A stretch of DNA of 64,000 nt from Xanthostigma xanthostigma (taxonomy: Eukaryota > Arthropoda > Insecta > Raphidioptera > Raphidiidae). Positions within the stretch are counted from its first letter, which is position 1. The number at the start of each line of letters is the position of its first letter. The notes under the pieces are model-generated. The model saw only the letters and a program-made list of their open reading frames with translations, made no database searches and was not told the DNA's origin. The stretch covers positions 1,116,001-1,180,000 of the forward strand of contig OY754464.1 in assembly GCA_963575645.1 (NCBI GenBank), written 5' to 3'. Of the stretch, positions 24,260-35,692 are shown one piece after another. The position numbers and the translations under genes are program-made.

Positions 24260-24726
24260 TTTAGTGCGAATAATTCGCACAGGTCCCATGACTGACTGAC
24301 TGATCTATCAACGCACAGCTCAAACCACTGGATGGATTGGGCTGAAATTTGGCACACAGATAGTTATTATGATGTAGACATCCGCTAAGAACAGATTTTT
24401 TGAAAATTCAACCCCTAAAAGTTCGAAATTTACATGAAGAAATCATTTAAGATAGATGTATCAATTCGATTACTCCTGTTAACAAATAAACACATGTTTC
24501 GTGCTTTTTCAAAAACAACCCCTTCAGAGGTTGAAAAGATATAAATAGTCTAAAAATCAACATGGGTGTCATTTTCAAGGTTTGTCAGAACGTTGATCAC
24601 GTGAATGTAATCAATTTTGAAATTTGTTAGGGTGGGTCTACGTCGAGAAAGGAGTAACTATGCTAAATAATGGGAATGCATCCGTGTTTCGTCTCAATCG
24701 CGTGCGAAGCCGCGGGTAACGGCTAG
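24260..24726 (+). mobile_element. Non-autonomous Helitron in SLC16-type intron
   Basis: Ends CTAG (24,723-24,726) before T with gcgtgcgaagccgcgggtaa inside, the plus-strand counterpart of the 22,271 family end. The 5' border near gtgcgaataattcgcac is uncertain. Confidence 0.7.
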
Positions 24727-24889
24727 TCACTTGTAGTCGTTATCGAACGTTATTTCGGAAGCTGGGCAGTAGCCAGGATGGTACCTCCTAGCACAAGCTT
24801 GGAATAATGAGGGGGGAGGGTTTAATTATGAATCATATCCACGCTTATAGTGTGTAAATTATTAACATTTATCAAACATTGCTGACAAC

Positions 24890-25090
24890 AAACTACAATA
24901 TACACTGTAACACTAGTCACTACTGCCGTTCCTCCGAGTGAAAGCTGTCAAACGTATTGATTTAATGAGATTGATACACTTCTAGCATAATATGACAGTG
25001 ATAGATTCTTATTTTTACTAGTGTGCTGACAGTAAATGCAGCTCAAAATCGATATAAATAACACGATATAACTTGTGGCTCAGAAGTTGC
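24890..25090 (+). repeat. Dispersed repeat, copy 2
   Basis: Diverged copy of 21,570-21,850. The following 25,100-25,510 stretch shows nothing recognisable except a short GC-rich patch (25,290-25,350). Confidence 0.55.
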
Positions 25091-25517
25091 ATGACGTACA
25101 CCGGGAATATCTGGTGTTGACGTTTCATGTGCTGCTTCGGAGCGCAGAACACACGAGTTTTATGGTCTGTCAGTAGCTGTTAAGCTTTAGCGTTGATTAT
25201 TTAACTATCTATTTCCTAATATTAAAATATAATTAATTCTAAAACTTTGAAGTGTCTAAGATTTTTATTGTTCTTCAACTCTGCAGCGCTCGGTCTGGCC
25301 TCAGGGAATATCGGGACTTTTCCCGGAAGGCCGCCGGTCCAGTCCGGTCCGGATTTCTTTTTTTGTTAGTTACAAGGTAGAGGCGTTTGACAATTTTCCC
25401 GTTAGTTTTTTAGGTCCCAGACAGACCTTGGCAGGAACCGTCACTGACAATATAGCCAAAGAAGCGACACCGACGCGGATACAGGCTAGTAAATAACGTG
25501 TGTTTTGTCAATTTCAG

Positions 25518-26038
25518 TGCAATCGGTTGGCGCCTCGGCTTGCAGGCCGTAACGGTCGTGGTGTTCATCACGTTCTTCTTGGGAACTTGCTACCGCTCGG
25601 CGTCCCTCTATCACCCGCAGCGCCGGGCGATTCTCCACCTGAAAAACCAAAAACGCAAAATCAAAGACAAGAACAAAGTGGACGACAGACCGCCGTTTTT
25701 CGACTTCAGTACACTGCGCAGTAAAACCGTCCGCATACTGTTGGTGTCGACGGGCATAAGTGCTTTCGGAATAAACACGCCGATCTTCTATCTGGCTCAT
25801 CAGGCCGAAGAGGAGGGGCTCGGTGACACGGCAGTTCTGCTGCAAACGTATCTGGGATTGGCGTGGACGCTTGGCTGTGCCGCGTTCGGGCTGCTCGTCG
25901 TCCACAACTCGGTCGAGTGCCGAATAGCCCGCCAGTATCTCTGCCAGGCGGCTGTATTTATGTGTGGACTCAGTATACTTGCATTGACGGCTGTACAAGG
26001 CAACTATCACGGCTATGTTATGTTTGCCTGGATATACG
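25518..26038 (+). CDS. SLC16-type monocarboxylate transporter, middle exon (TM6-TM10)
   Basis: About 174 residues. The acceptor atttcag and donor g|GTAAAT leave an open frame whose entry phase matches the previous exon (AG|T gives Ser) and whose exit phase is 1. It opens AIGWRLGLQAV, the loop-TM6 element that follows the SGSG region in SLC16 proteins. Next comes TM6 (VTVVVFITFFLGTCYR) and a long basic cytoplasmic loop (RAILHLKNQKRKIKDKNK) as expected between TM6 and TM7. Then follow TM7 (VRILLVSTGISAFGINTPIFY), TM8 (AWTLGCAAFGLLVV), TM9 and the start of TM10 (YVMFAWIYG). The preceding 1.8-kb intron carries a Helitron (about 24,260-24,726) and short duplicated segments. Confidence 0.92.
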
Positions 26039-26153
26039 GTAAATATGAAAACTAGGGATGCGTCATCTTCTAGGCGTATTTAAAGTCCGGCATTATCCAG
26101 TACCAAGCTTATTTCATCTCATCTCTAGTGTAAAAGAAAGTCAGTGACTGCGC

Positions 26154-27470
26154 CTAGTTTACACGTCCCTTTTTGATGAATTCCAGTCTTCCTTCACTGA
26201 AAATTATGATCGTGATGTCGTTCGATTCGGAATGACATCTAGACACTTTATTGCAAAAATTGAAGTGGGGGACGAAAAAATTGCAAAAGTTATAAACGTT
26301 TTAGAAAAAAAACAAAAGGGGGTTGGTTTTTTGCGCATATCTTAAAAACTATTACAGATACCTGAAATTACAAAAAAGATTCTTAAATGTGAATTTTAAT
26401 ACGGTATAGTGCGTACTACTATTTAATAACTTTAAAGAATAGCTTCTGTTGCTACATTGTTGAAACACCCATTGTTACATGTCTATATTAGAAAAATTTA
26501 TTTCTCAAACAATGTCACCATCGGGATACGAACCCCAAATCTTTCCACTATCGCGGCGGACTGAGTTACATTACTCCACAGTGACACAGTAAGGTCAATT
26601 CATCATTCCAATATATAGCCATTTGTAACTGTATATTTCACATCATGCGAGAGCTAATTTTTATCTTAGATAACGTCAGATATGAACCTTCACAAAAGTG
26701 AGAGCTGTGGGTGAATCAACGATGAAAGTTGTTTTCTTATATTAATCTGATTCCTAAATCAAGACAATTTCTATTTCTTTAGGAAAGATAACAGCGAAAA
26801 CTTTTCATGTTCATTTAGTTTACTTACTGTGTCACTGTGGAGTAATGTAAGTCAGTCCGCCGCGATAGTGGAAAGATTCGGGGTTCGTATCCCGATGGTG
26901 ACATTGTTTGAGAAATAAATTTTTCTAATATAGACATGAAACAATGGGTGTTTCAACAATGTAGCAACAGAAGCTATTCTTTAAAGTTAAAAAAGATTCT
27001 GACAGAACAGGAAATTTCCTACAAAAAGTCCCATCTCCCGGAACCAATATTTCTAAATTTAATTCAGAAAATAGGGCTAAAAAAATGCTTTTTTATTTTT
27101 TTACGACTAGCTAAAAGACATAAAAATATTGAAAATTATATAAAAAATAGAAAAATAAATTTTAGCCCTATTTTCACCTCTAAATTAAATTTAGAAATGT
27201 TGGTGGTAGAGTTCCGGGAGATGGGACTTTTTTGTAGGAAATTTCCTGCTCTTTCAGAATCGTTTTTGTGATTTCAGATATCTGCAATATTTTTTTATAT
27301 ATTCTCAAAAAACCAAATCTCTTTTTTTTCTAAATTTTGGAATTGCTTCGTTCTCCACTTCATTTTTTTCAAAAACTTTCTAGATGTCATTCCTAATTGA
27401 ATGACACCATCATAATAATTTTCGGTGAAGGAGGACTAGAATTCATCAAAAAGGGACATGTGAACTAGAC
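26154..27470. mobile_element. Fold-back element, copy 2, with 9-bp flanking repeats and a nested insertion
   Basis: The left arm starts ctagtttacacgtcccttt; the right arm is its complement, ending gggacatgtgaactagac. It is flanked by tgactgcgc and taactgcgc (8 of 9 identical). The body matches 1,293-1,973. It is split by a second element (26,384-26,988). It lies within SLC16-type intron 26,039-27,675 and nearly fills it. Confidence 0.85.
26384..26988. mobile_element. Nested inverted element with tRNA-like arms and 12-bp duplication
   Basis: Two 165-bp arms (26,428-26,592 and 26,825-26,989) are almost perfect complements. Each has a tRNA-like block with a B-box-like ggttcgtatcccga. The host element's aaaaaagattct is present on both sides (26,372-26,383 and about 26,989-27,000), matching a 12-bp target duplication. 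Confidence 0.8.
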
Positions 27471-27675
27471 TAACTGCGCTTATGCCAATTACAATAATAT
27501 TATTGATGTCAGTACAAGCCATAAAATATTAAAATCATACCACTGTTGATTTTAATTCTTCCACACAAATTCAAATATCATGTTTCATTTCTGCTGTTTT
27601 CATTAAATATTGAATTTGTGTTTTCAAATAGCAGTTGAAATATGTAATTTAATTGAAAATATTTATTTGTTGAAG

Positions 27676-27813
27676 GTATTTTTTGTGGTGGATATCACTA
27701 TTCATTAAAAATGTACACCTACGAACGCGTTCGTGCCAGAAACTTTGCAAGGACTTGGGGTTTTGTTCAATGCTCGCAGGCAATTCCCATCGCTATTGGA
27801 GTACCGATTTCAG
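27676..27813 (+). CDS. SLC16-type monocarboxylate transporter, third exon (TM10-TM11)
   Basis: A 138-base exon between acceptor ttgaag and donor CAG|GTAAAT. Both junctions split a GGT glycine codon (G|GT), which keeps the frame. It encodes IFCGGYHYSLKMYTYERVRARNFARTWGFVQCSQAIPIAIGVPIS, the loop between TM10 and TM11 followed by TM11. The run of Arg residues (ERVRARNFAR) fits the cytosolic loop of an MFS transporter. The open frame continues to 27,923 only through intron sequence. The preceding intron (26,039-27,675) is mostly one fold-back transposon with a second one nested inside it. Confidence 0.88.
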
Positions 27814-27978
27814 GTAAATATATTGTGAACAAGGAAATTAAGTATTCAGTTAATCCATTAAACAAATATTTTCGGGAAAAATACCAATCGTTACATCTTG
27901 ATGAAGACCGTCTCACTAAATAAAAATTCACGTTTCTGATGTAATTCAGCCTTTCTTATTTTCCGCGTTTTTAGTCTC

Positions 27979-28340
27979 TTACGGCCGCTGCACCCGAAGC
28001 TAATTCTGCTGCTGGATTCGATGCTAAGTTCCAAGGATGCTGCGACGCTGGATTTTGTGACAAATCACACGATGCGTGTTTTGAAACTGGTTGTAGAATG
28101 TTAACAAAAGTGAACGTTTATGGTCTCTGAACAGAACACACCCTATGTTTGTTGATAGCGTGTCGCCCACGTGACATAATCCTGTTTTCTAATTGGTTCT
28201 TACTCAAAACCAGCAAAGAATCTATTACGAAATTAATCCCGATTCTAATTTTGAAATTCAGCTCATAATGGAACACGCACCGGAGGCCGCCATGTCCAGC
28301 CTCGCAGCCAACCCAGCGCCTCGTGTGCAGCGACCTTTAG
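27979..28340. mobile_element. MITE with ggccgctgcac termini, in last SLC16-type intron
   Basis: Left ttacggccgctgcacccgaa, right cctcgtgtgcagcgaccttt. Left-end relatives occur near 470, 4,795, 20,220, 37,925 and 55,020. It ends 46 bases before exon 28,387. Confidence 0.75.
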
Positions 28341-28386
28341 ATTTTTCCATCCAAAACATTGCTCTAAAGAAACTCTTTTGTCATAG

Positions 28387-29066
28387 GTTACATAAACGTG
28401 GGGTGTGGCGGAAAATCGGGATACTATTTCAGCTCAACTTGCGTCCTAGTCGGAAGCCTGGCCCTATTTCTGATCGACCTGCACCGCCGAAACATATCCC
28501 GCCACAAACATACGCGGGCCAACGGCACCCGTCACTTGTGCGTCTCCGAGAAATGTCCTCAACGTCGCCGCTTGTCCTTCACTCAAGAACCGGACAACGA
28601 CGGCGGAGGCGCCGCAGCGGGAGCAGCAGCCGCCGCGCTCGTTCTCGGCACCGAACTGGCCGGACAGGCTCCCGGCGACGGCCTCATCGACACGATCGCT
28701 GCCAACGACAAACCGGAACTCACCTGCATCTCCGAAGAAGGCATCGCAGACATGGATCTTCCGGACAACCTCTTGGACGATTTGGATTATATAGGAGACT
28801 GTATCACTTCTTGTAATAAAGTTGAGAATTATCTGATGTTGAGTGAGTTTGAAAATAATTTGATAGCTGAAATGCCTGTAATTCTTGATCGGAAAGGTAG
28901 GAGGTGGTCTTTGGCTAGATCAAGACCAGCACCGGGCGCCTCGACAGGTGCTCCTGAAGAGAACGAAGATCTTCAGTCTTCGACAAGGACTAATAGCAAA
29001 TGGAAGTTAACCAGTGCTCAACAGCCAAATAGAGTTATTACTGTGATTGATGAGGCCTCAGTGTAA
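28387..29066 (+). CDS. SLC16-type monocarboxylate transporter, last exon (TM12 and cytosolic tail)
   Basis: Begins after acceptor tcatag with GT completing a Gly codon, then YINVGCGGKSGYYFSS, TM12 (TCVLVGSLALFLIDLHRR) and a tail of about 190 residues, ending at TAA 29,064-29,066. The tail has a glycine/alanine-rich patch (GGGAAAGAAAAA), an acidic stretch (MDLPDNLLDDLDYIGD) and a Ser/Thr-rich end; long cytosolic tails are normal in this family. Together the four exons give 557 codons including stop with all phases in agreement, so only the N-terminus is missing. The longer frame starting at 28,193 on the same strand is a shadow that runs through the intron and a MITE. I do not assign a gene symbol because several insect SLC16 paralogues are alike. 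Confidence 0.9.
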
Positions 29067-29334
29067 AATAGAAATATAATATAATAAAAAAATATATATA
29101 TATAAATTACGATGATGCGTGACAAGACGACGAACGCATTTCGTGTGTTTTTATATTAGTATTTAGTACTTATATTAGAAAACTGGTGAATATTTTAATA
29201 TTATAATAATTATTGAAAGAACTATTAATATTGTATGTGTGGTCACAAGATGAATTTTTAGTGTTTTTTAACAGCTTGAGATAGATTTTTATGCCGCAAT
29301 TTATTGTAGTGTATAAAAACTAAGACAAATTCCA

Positions 29335-29340
29335 AATAAA
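29335..29340 (+). terminator. Poly(A) signal of the SLC16-type gene
   Basis: AATAAA lies about 270 bases after the stop codon in AT-rich sequence. It is the best-placed canonical hexamer and implies a 3' UTR of roughly 290 bases. Weaker ATAATAAA-like strings occur just after the stop near 29,080. Confidence 0.5.
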
Positions 29341-29394
29341 ATTTAAAGTTCATTTCAAAACAAGAGTTTAGTAAACCTCAATACAGATGTTACC

Positions 29395-29620
29395 TCGTTC
29401 CGTTTGATAGTACTGGAGGGATGACGTCATCCAGCGGACCTGTCAATCGATATTGCGTGGTATGAACGAGGTCTGCCAGATTACGTCATTCATAGATCGA
29501 GGCAACCTGTCAAGGTTATTAGACACAGAGGTGACCTAGGTCCGTTGGATAGTAGTGAGATGACGCCATCCAGCGGACCTGTCAATCGATATTGAAAAAT
29601 ATAAACGGTCTTCCAGCTGA
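29395..29620 (+). repeat. Tandem duplication, about 140-bp unit
   Basis: catccagcggacctgtcaat and cgatattg occur at about 29,431 and 29,571, with gatgacg(t/c) before each. A weaker relative is at 61,290-61,385. Confidence 0.75.
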
Positions 29621-30120
29621 CGTCTTTAATGGTAACCTGTGCGTCTATCAACCTTGAGTAAAGCCGGGGTCCACTGGAAGGTCTGTATTATTGTAGCCAA
29701 AATAAATCATTTTGTTTTGTGACCACATATGCAAGTAGTGAAAGCGAGCAATCGATTTAAAAATAAAACGTAGGTAGGTATGAATGTATGTATACGAATA
29801 TTTCAGCTAGGCTAATTTCAATAAAAAAATAATTACGTTATTTCACGGCATTTAAACGAGAATTAGTAATTTTAAAAGTTTTTAACCTATAAATGTAAAC
29901 TTAAAATTATTGTAAGCTAGTCTTGCAAAAATTATGGCGGTGTAGCCCGGCCCTTTGATATTAATGTTCGTGTCCGCCGCTGTGTGACGCTAGCGTCTTT
30001 GAATAACCCATAATAGGCTCGTCCCAAATTTTTTTAGGGTTGGGATTCTACATTAAAAATAGTTAATCAAACATAATTTAGGAAGCTTTTTCTATATGAA
30101 AAAAAATCCAGAAAGTGTGA

Positions 30121-30768
30121 ATTTTTGACGTGATAACGTCTTATAAATTGATGAATCACCAATCTTATAAATTGATAAAACACCGGCTGCATGCACGAAA
30201 AAGTGTAACGTTCGTAACGCGTAACGTTCCGCCTGACCCTGTGCGTGCTTTTTGCTAATTTCTCGCTCAATTTAAATCAGATTGGTTTGAAACCAGTCTT
30301 AAACGAAAGAGGAGAATATTTTACATAGATTTCGTATAACAGAATTTGCCTAAACAGTTTTTTTATACAAATTTATATAGAAAAATAGCTGTATAAATGC
30401 AATGTTGTCTAATGCATGGCGCGACGCGGTCGGTCGTCTTTGTTTGCCATACATGGAAATTAGAAGATAACGTATGTCTTGTCTTAACATGAAAACGGCT
30501 GCATTTCTAATGTTTAATTCAATTTTTTGACATTAGTATTTTGTGAAATGCAACGCCTTCTAAGTTAAGTATTGGAATAACTGATTATTATTAGAACATA
30601 ATACTTTGACAGTTGCAAACGTCACTTTTGACATTTCTTATCATTCCAACACCAAGGATAAGCGGATTGAAACCAAATTTTGGGAGGTTTAGGTTATGTA
30701 TTACGGAATACGTTATCACGTAAAACTATCGTCCGTAAACCGACTTTACAGACAACCAATTTTTTAAA
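30121..30768. mobile_element. MITE with acgtgataacgt termini, long copy with internal insert
   Basis: Left end ttttgacgtgataacgtc; right end cgttatcacgtaaaactatc then ccgtaaaccgactttacaga. The interior includes a 430-base block that recurs inverted at 41,950-42,425 (cctcccaaaatttggtttca). Short copies lie at 34,211-34,430 and 55,964-56,184, and an expanded one at 40,064-41,695. Confidence 0.75.
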
Positions 30769-30776
30769 GTAACAAG

Positions 30777-30927
30777 TAGTAAAAATAAAAAACACGTGAA
30801 AATTTTACAAAATATTTTCACTTCTCAACGATCGTTTCGGACATTAAGTCCATCATCAGGAGTCCGAAACGATCGTTGAGAAGTGAAAATATTTTGTAAA
30901 ATTTTCACGTGTTTTTTATTTTTACTA
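30777..30927. repeat. Near-perfect palindrome, 66-bp arms, 19-base loop
   Basis: Arms 30,777-30,842 and 30,862-30,927 (aacacgtgaaaattttacaa ... acgatcgtttcgga). It directly abuts the right end of the preceding MITE. Confidence 0.9.
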
Positions 30928-30969
30928 TTTATTGTTAATCATGTTCTACCAAGTGCCCAGTGAAAAATC

Positions 30970-31720
30970 AGTGCAAATTAATTTTTCAAAGTAATTTTAA
31001 ACGAAGAATAATCCCGCTAGACTGATTTAAATCAATCGGTAGTAGTATAGATAACTGGTATATGCATCTCTTTCCATAGACATCTTTATCTATGCGCGAA
31101 AGTAGTGCCAGCTCTGACGTCATCATATGGCGTCTAAACTCGGCCGTTTGAAAGCCATTTCTTTAATTTTTACTTGCAGTTAAGACGAAGGATATGATAT
31201 TTGGTTTACATTTTTTGTTTATCTGTAAAGAATACGATAGGCTTACGATAAAAAATACTGCTTCCAAAAATGTAGGCACTGCTGCATTTGTCATAAACAG
31301 CTAAGCAACACAATTCAGAACTTCGGAGAGCGTTTTGACGCCTCTTCGCGCCAAATCGCGTCGCCGAAATTCCCAAATTAAAAATGTCCATCATTTCAAC
31401 AAAGTGAATCGACACAGTCGACAAAAATTTCACACTTTATTGTAAGACTGAGGAGTATCAGAGGGCCGTGTCATCGCGATGTATTGAATTTTTTTTTTAA
31501 TTTTTAAATATCTAATAATGTCGTGCTTAGTAAAACAGAGTACAAAAAACATGACTTGCTTGTAACCGTGCCATTTTGGATGTAAACTCCATAAGCTAGA
31601 CATTTTTACACTTTATTGTATAACGTGCAATAAATTACTAAGAATCAACTACAATGCTTGTCAAAATGTAGCCCCCCCCCCCTCCTTGTCACATGAACAA
31701 TACTTTTTCGGTGACAAACT
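30970..31720. other. No gene supported
   Basis: AT-rich. The minus-strand frame at 31,206-31,433 is not coding-like. A C run lies at about 31,672-31,683. Confidence 0.35.
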
Positions 31721-31727
31721 AATACTG

Positions 31728-32220
31728 CTATATTGCTAGCCTCCGTAAATGGAAGTTGACAGAAAATTATATTCCCGGACATGCTTATGACTCGACATTT
31801 TGCGAGAGAGAGAGAGAGACAGACGCATATATGTCTGCACCGTAGGAGCTTCGTCCGACTCCAGACTCATACTGGCAATATAGGAGTGTCACATATATGG
31901 TCAGTCATATATTATTTAACACCCTCTATATTGCTAGCAAAGATCGGGAGAAAGATTTAAACACTACGGTACAGACATATATATGTCTGTCTCACTTATT
32001 ATACTGGGAGTCTCATGCGCATGTCCGTGAATGGATGCGCGTCAGTTTGCACATGGAACTAAGCTGTGAAAGGGTGGTGGATTGCTCTATTCCACTTACT
32101 AATTGCCGCACTACAGACGCGACACTTGCGCACAACGGGTCAAGTAAAAAGAAAGAGAAACAGTAATTTGTTCTCTCACTTCATGGGCCACGTTTCCACT
32201 TACGGCAACTAGCAATATAG
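31728..32220. mobile_element. MITE with ctatattgctag termini
   Basis: Left ctatattgctagcctccgta, right tacggcaactagcaatatag. An internal extra copy of tatattgctagcaaag lies at about 31,929. It contains a short GA microsatellite (31,805-31,822). The 89-codon frame inside is not supported. Confidence 0.7.
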
Positions 32221-32896
32221 AAGTTATTAAATCACAGTACCAATCTAATTCAAAATGGTGTCACATTTGACGCACGTTGTATTGCATATTAAAAACATCA
32301 TTGTATTACATTTTATATTCAAATCAATGATTGATATATAATTACAGATGATTCCCGGTTCAACAAGATTATGTTATTCATTTCTAAGCGCGATCTCTTA
32401 AACCGACGATGTAGAACTTTTATTTACAGAAGTTTTTCATATTTTTGACTGTGTTTATACTTTTTAATTTATTTCCAATGTTTTGCCTTAAAGTCGTCTG
32501 TATAATAGTAGATATATTATTGAATTTGATATTGTTATATATTTTATTAATATAAATTATTTATTATAGTTAATAATAAAAATATATTTTTGACTTGAGA
32601 AGAACGGAACGCAAGACAAAAGAATAACGATGTTTAGTTGTTAAATTCTTTAATGGTCAACGTTACAACATTATCTTTTTTGGGATCATAAAAATTAGCA
32701 AATTTTAAACAATGGAAGTTTCTGAAGAGTCACAATTTGTGTTGAAACTTTGGTCACAAAAGAATTAAGCAAATAAATATTGAAATTATTTTGCCTTGTA
32801 TGCCGCTTTCTTAGATCGGCCATACAAGGACAGCTTCAAGCAATTGAAACTGATTGCTTCAAGCATGTGCAAGACGAATTGCAAATTTCTATACAG

Positions 32897-33313
32897 AGTG
32901 ACTGGTAATTGCTCGTATTCCTCTCGGGAGAAGAAACTATGACTAATTTGGAATGATTAAACCTCGATGACTTGGAGGTCGAAATTGCGTCATTTTCGAG
33001 AAAATTTACTTCGGTTTTCTTTTTACAAAAATCCGAATTTTGGGAGTTAAAAATAAAAAAAAATATTCTCACTTTTTGGCCTGATTTTTCCATGATTTGA
33101 TAGCTTACTAATTGGTCTACCTAAAGCTAAAAACCAAGAAATTTACTGTTAGATTTTATGGTGTGTGTTAAAACTTAAATAAATAAAAAAATACAAATTC
33201 TTCACAGAAGTGTCATCATAAAAAAATGACGCATTTCCGAACCCCAAATGATAAAGGTTAAATCATTCCTAATTAGTCATAGTTTTTTCTCCCGAGAGGA
33301 ATACCGGTCGTCC
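32897..33313. mobile_element. Fold-back MITE with gaggaatac termini
   Basis: Left gtattcctctcgggagaaga, right tctcccgagaggaataccgg, then inner arms with actatgactaatttggaatg. One arm recurs at about 53,850-53,950. The minus-strand frame 32,836-33,093 comes from the arm. Confidence 0.75.
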
Positions 33314-34210
33314 TATATATAAAATATGCCATTGAGCAGTCAGCAGCACAGCAAAATTTCAAGCTGTCCGTGTACGGTCAGCTTTAGAGTAAATAAACTT
33401 CAAACAAGGCGTTACACTGAAATTTTTTGTTAAGAAAATATTTGAAAAATAGTTTAATTGTTAATTTATCAACATATTTATTACAATTTCGAACAAAAAA
33501 TTACAATTAATAATTACGAATTTTAGATTCATGATGTTACAGTCAGAGGTGCATAATAAAATGGGGTACACGCCGGGGGCGCAAAACGGTCCCAAGCTCA
33601 TCCTTTTCATGCAGAATATTCGAATCTTGTTTAATTATATTTTTAAAAAACACTGCCACTGCAAAGAAGAAAACATTAGGAACGAGTACCTAGATTCAGA
33701 GCTGGCTCAAGGACACTCGGGCGCATAGCTCGCAAAGTTTTTTCAAACATTTTTCAATAGTTTTGAAAATAACTAAACTAAATTATTAATAGTTATGGCT
33801 GTTGGAACGCTCTGAGATTACACATTAAATAGGGCTTCGGCTCCCAATTGATTATTGACTTATGAGTCAACATTTTTCCAAAATTATTTTTCTATAAGGA
33901 AGATTAACGACCAATTTTGGTTTCTAGAGGAGCACTTTTATAATGATTGTATGATTTACTTGAAAATTAAATTAAAAGATCAACCCAATGCATGCAAGAG
34001 CGAAATTACGGTTTGGCCGCCCTATAGGTGTCAGACTCCCTTTAAATTCACAATAAAAAATGCGACCCTTGATACAAGTAAATACCTTTGAAAACTGACA
34101 GAAGATGGTTTACAGTGAAGCAAGGCGTCATAGAAACACTCTAGCACAAATGTTTGTAGAGGACGAGGAAATTACACATAAAAGACTTTAAGATTTCATA
34201 GAAGTTTCGA

Positions 34211-34430
34211 GTTTTTTGACGTGATAACGTCTTATAAATTGATGAAACACCAGCTGCACGCACGAAAAAGTGTAACGTTCCTAACGTTCCGCCTGACCCT
34301 GGGCGTGCAAGCGAGAGCGCAGTATGCTTCGGCCCAAGTTTGACAGCTACTAAAATTTAGGTTATGTATTACGGAATACGTTATCACGTAAAACTATCGT
34401 CCGTAAACCGACTTTACAGACAACCAATTT
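34211..34430. mobile_element. MITE with acgtgataacgt termini, short copy
   Basis: Same termini as 30,121-30,768; about 220 bases, with ccgcctgaccctgggcgtgc inside. Confidence 0.8.
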
Positions 34431-35149
34431 TTTTTTGAGTTCTTTAAACAATAGAATCTGACGCCGACACTACGGGACGACGGGAAAAAGAGATCTTTGA
34501 TTTATGGGGGCCGCCAATAATCCTAGAGCCGGCTTTGAGTAGAGGTATTGCAAAACACTGAAAAATAACACGGGGCATTTAAAAGTAATGAAAAGACTTT
34601 TTATTGATGATAACATTTTCTTAGTATGTACAAAGTAGGATTTGGTCTTATTCTGCAATTAATTTATTTAAAAATTACATTTTAATAATGATATTGTATC
34701 ATTTAATATAAAGACAAAAATGTCGTCTTTAAACATTTGGACAAGATTAAATCTTCCTAAAATGATCATAAGCGTAGCAACGACTTATCCTGGAGGGGGG
34801 GGAGCAAATTTTCAACTGTACCATTACCAGCTGCCATTTACACATAATTTAAAAACTGTTCATAGAAGCGAAATCGATCAACACTTCTGGAGAAATTTCA
34901 CGACAAAGAAAATGTGTAGATTATTTTAGATTTATCTTGTTATTCTGGGGTCGCCCACTTGCCTCCCTCCCTCTTGCTACGCCAATGAAAATGATAAATA
35001 TAAATTGTCGATTGCTTACAGTAATTATAACTGGAGAAAGTTTTGAATAAGAAACCGTGGCAAATGATCCATTTAACACTAATACTGAAGAAATTGATCC
35101 TTTGTCACGGATTCTTATCCACAACTTTCTCCAATATTTTTCAAGGATC

Positions 35150-35690
35150 ACAATTGTTCTACTTAATTAGGGTCAACCTCATAAAGTAATTATAACATTG
35201 CGTTACAAAAACCAAATAATAATTTAAAAATTTTATGTAGAATATAATTATCGATATTTTTGTGACTGCGAGAAGACTTCTTTACGCACAACAAATTTTT
35301 ATGCAATCTTTTGCAATCGATCTTTTTTTACCCGAAGGAGGGTAATGTTTTTCGAGTGAATGTATGTATGTAAGTATTTAATTGAAACTTTTAATGTGAA
35401 AACAGAATAAGACCAAATCACAACAGCGAACAGTTATTTGGTATCAGCATGTATGATTGAGTGTATCTATATCATATATAAATGACAATAGGGAAAAAAT
35501 CTTATAATAATTGTAAATTTTGTGTTAATTATTATACTAAATACTGATTAGATATTTATTAATTTTTATTTGAAAAATTAGCCATTTCTAATCAGTATTA
35601 TGTGCTAAATGAAAACATTAAAAATCCATGTTGCAATTTTGTGTTTTATTTTTTGATCATAAACACTTTCACGAGGAATGAGAAATATTT
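35150..35690. other. AT-rich stretch without a gene
   Basis: One transposon-end-like patch (acccgaaggagggtaatgtt, about 35,330) and otherwise AT-rich sequence before the coding-like fragment. Confidence 0.35.
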
Positions 35691-35692
35691 AG

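Noticed and set aside
26510..26560. tRNA gene suggested by gggttcgtatcccgatgg-type B box
   Set aside because: No complete cloverleaf; the block sits in both arms of an inverted element, so it is a tRNA-derived transposon part.
28193..28816. 207-codon plus-strand frame with an Arg-rich second half
   Set aside because: It is a shifted shadow of the SLC16-type last exon joined to MITE and intron sequence; the Arg richness comes from reading GC-rich codons out of frame.
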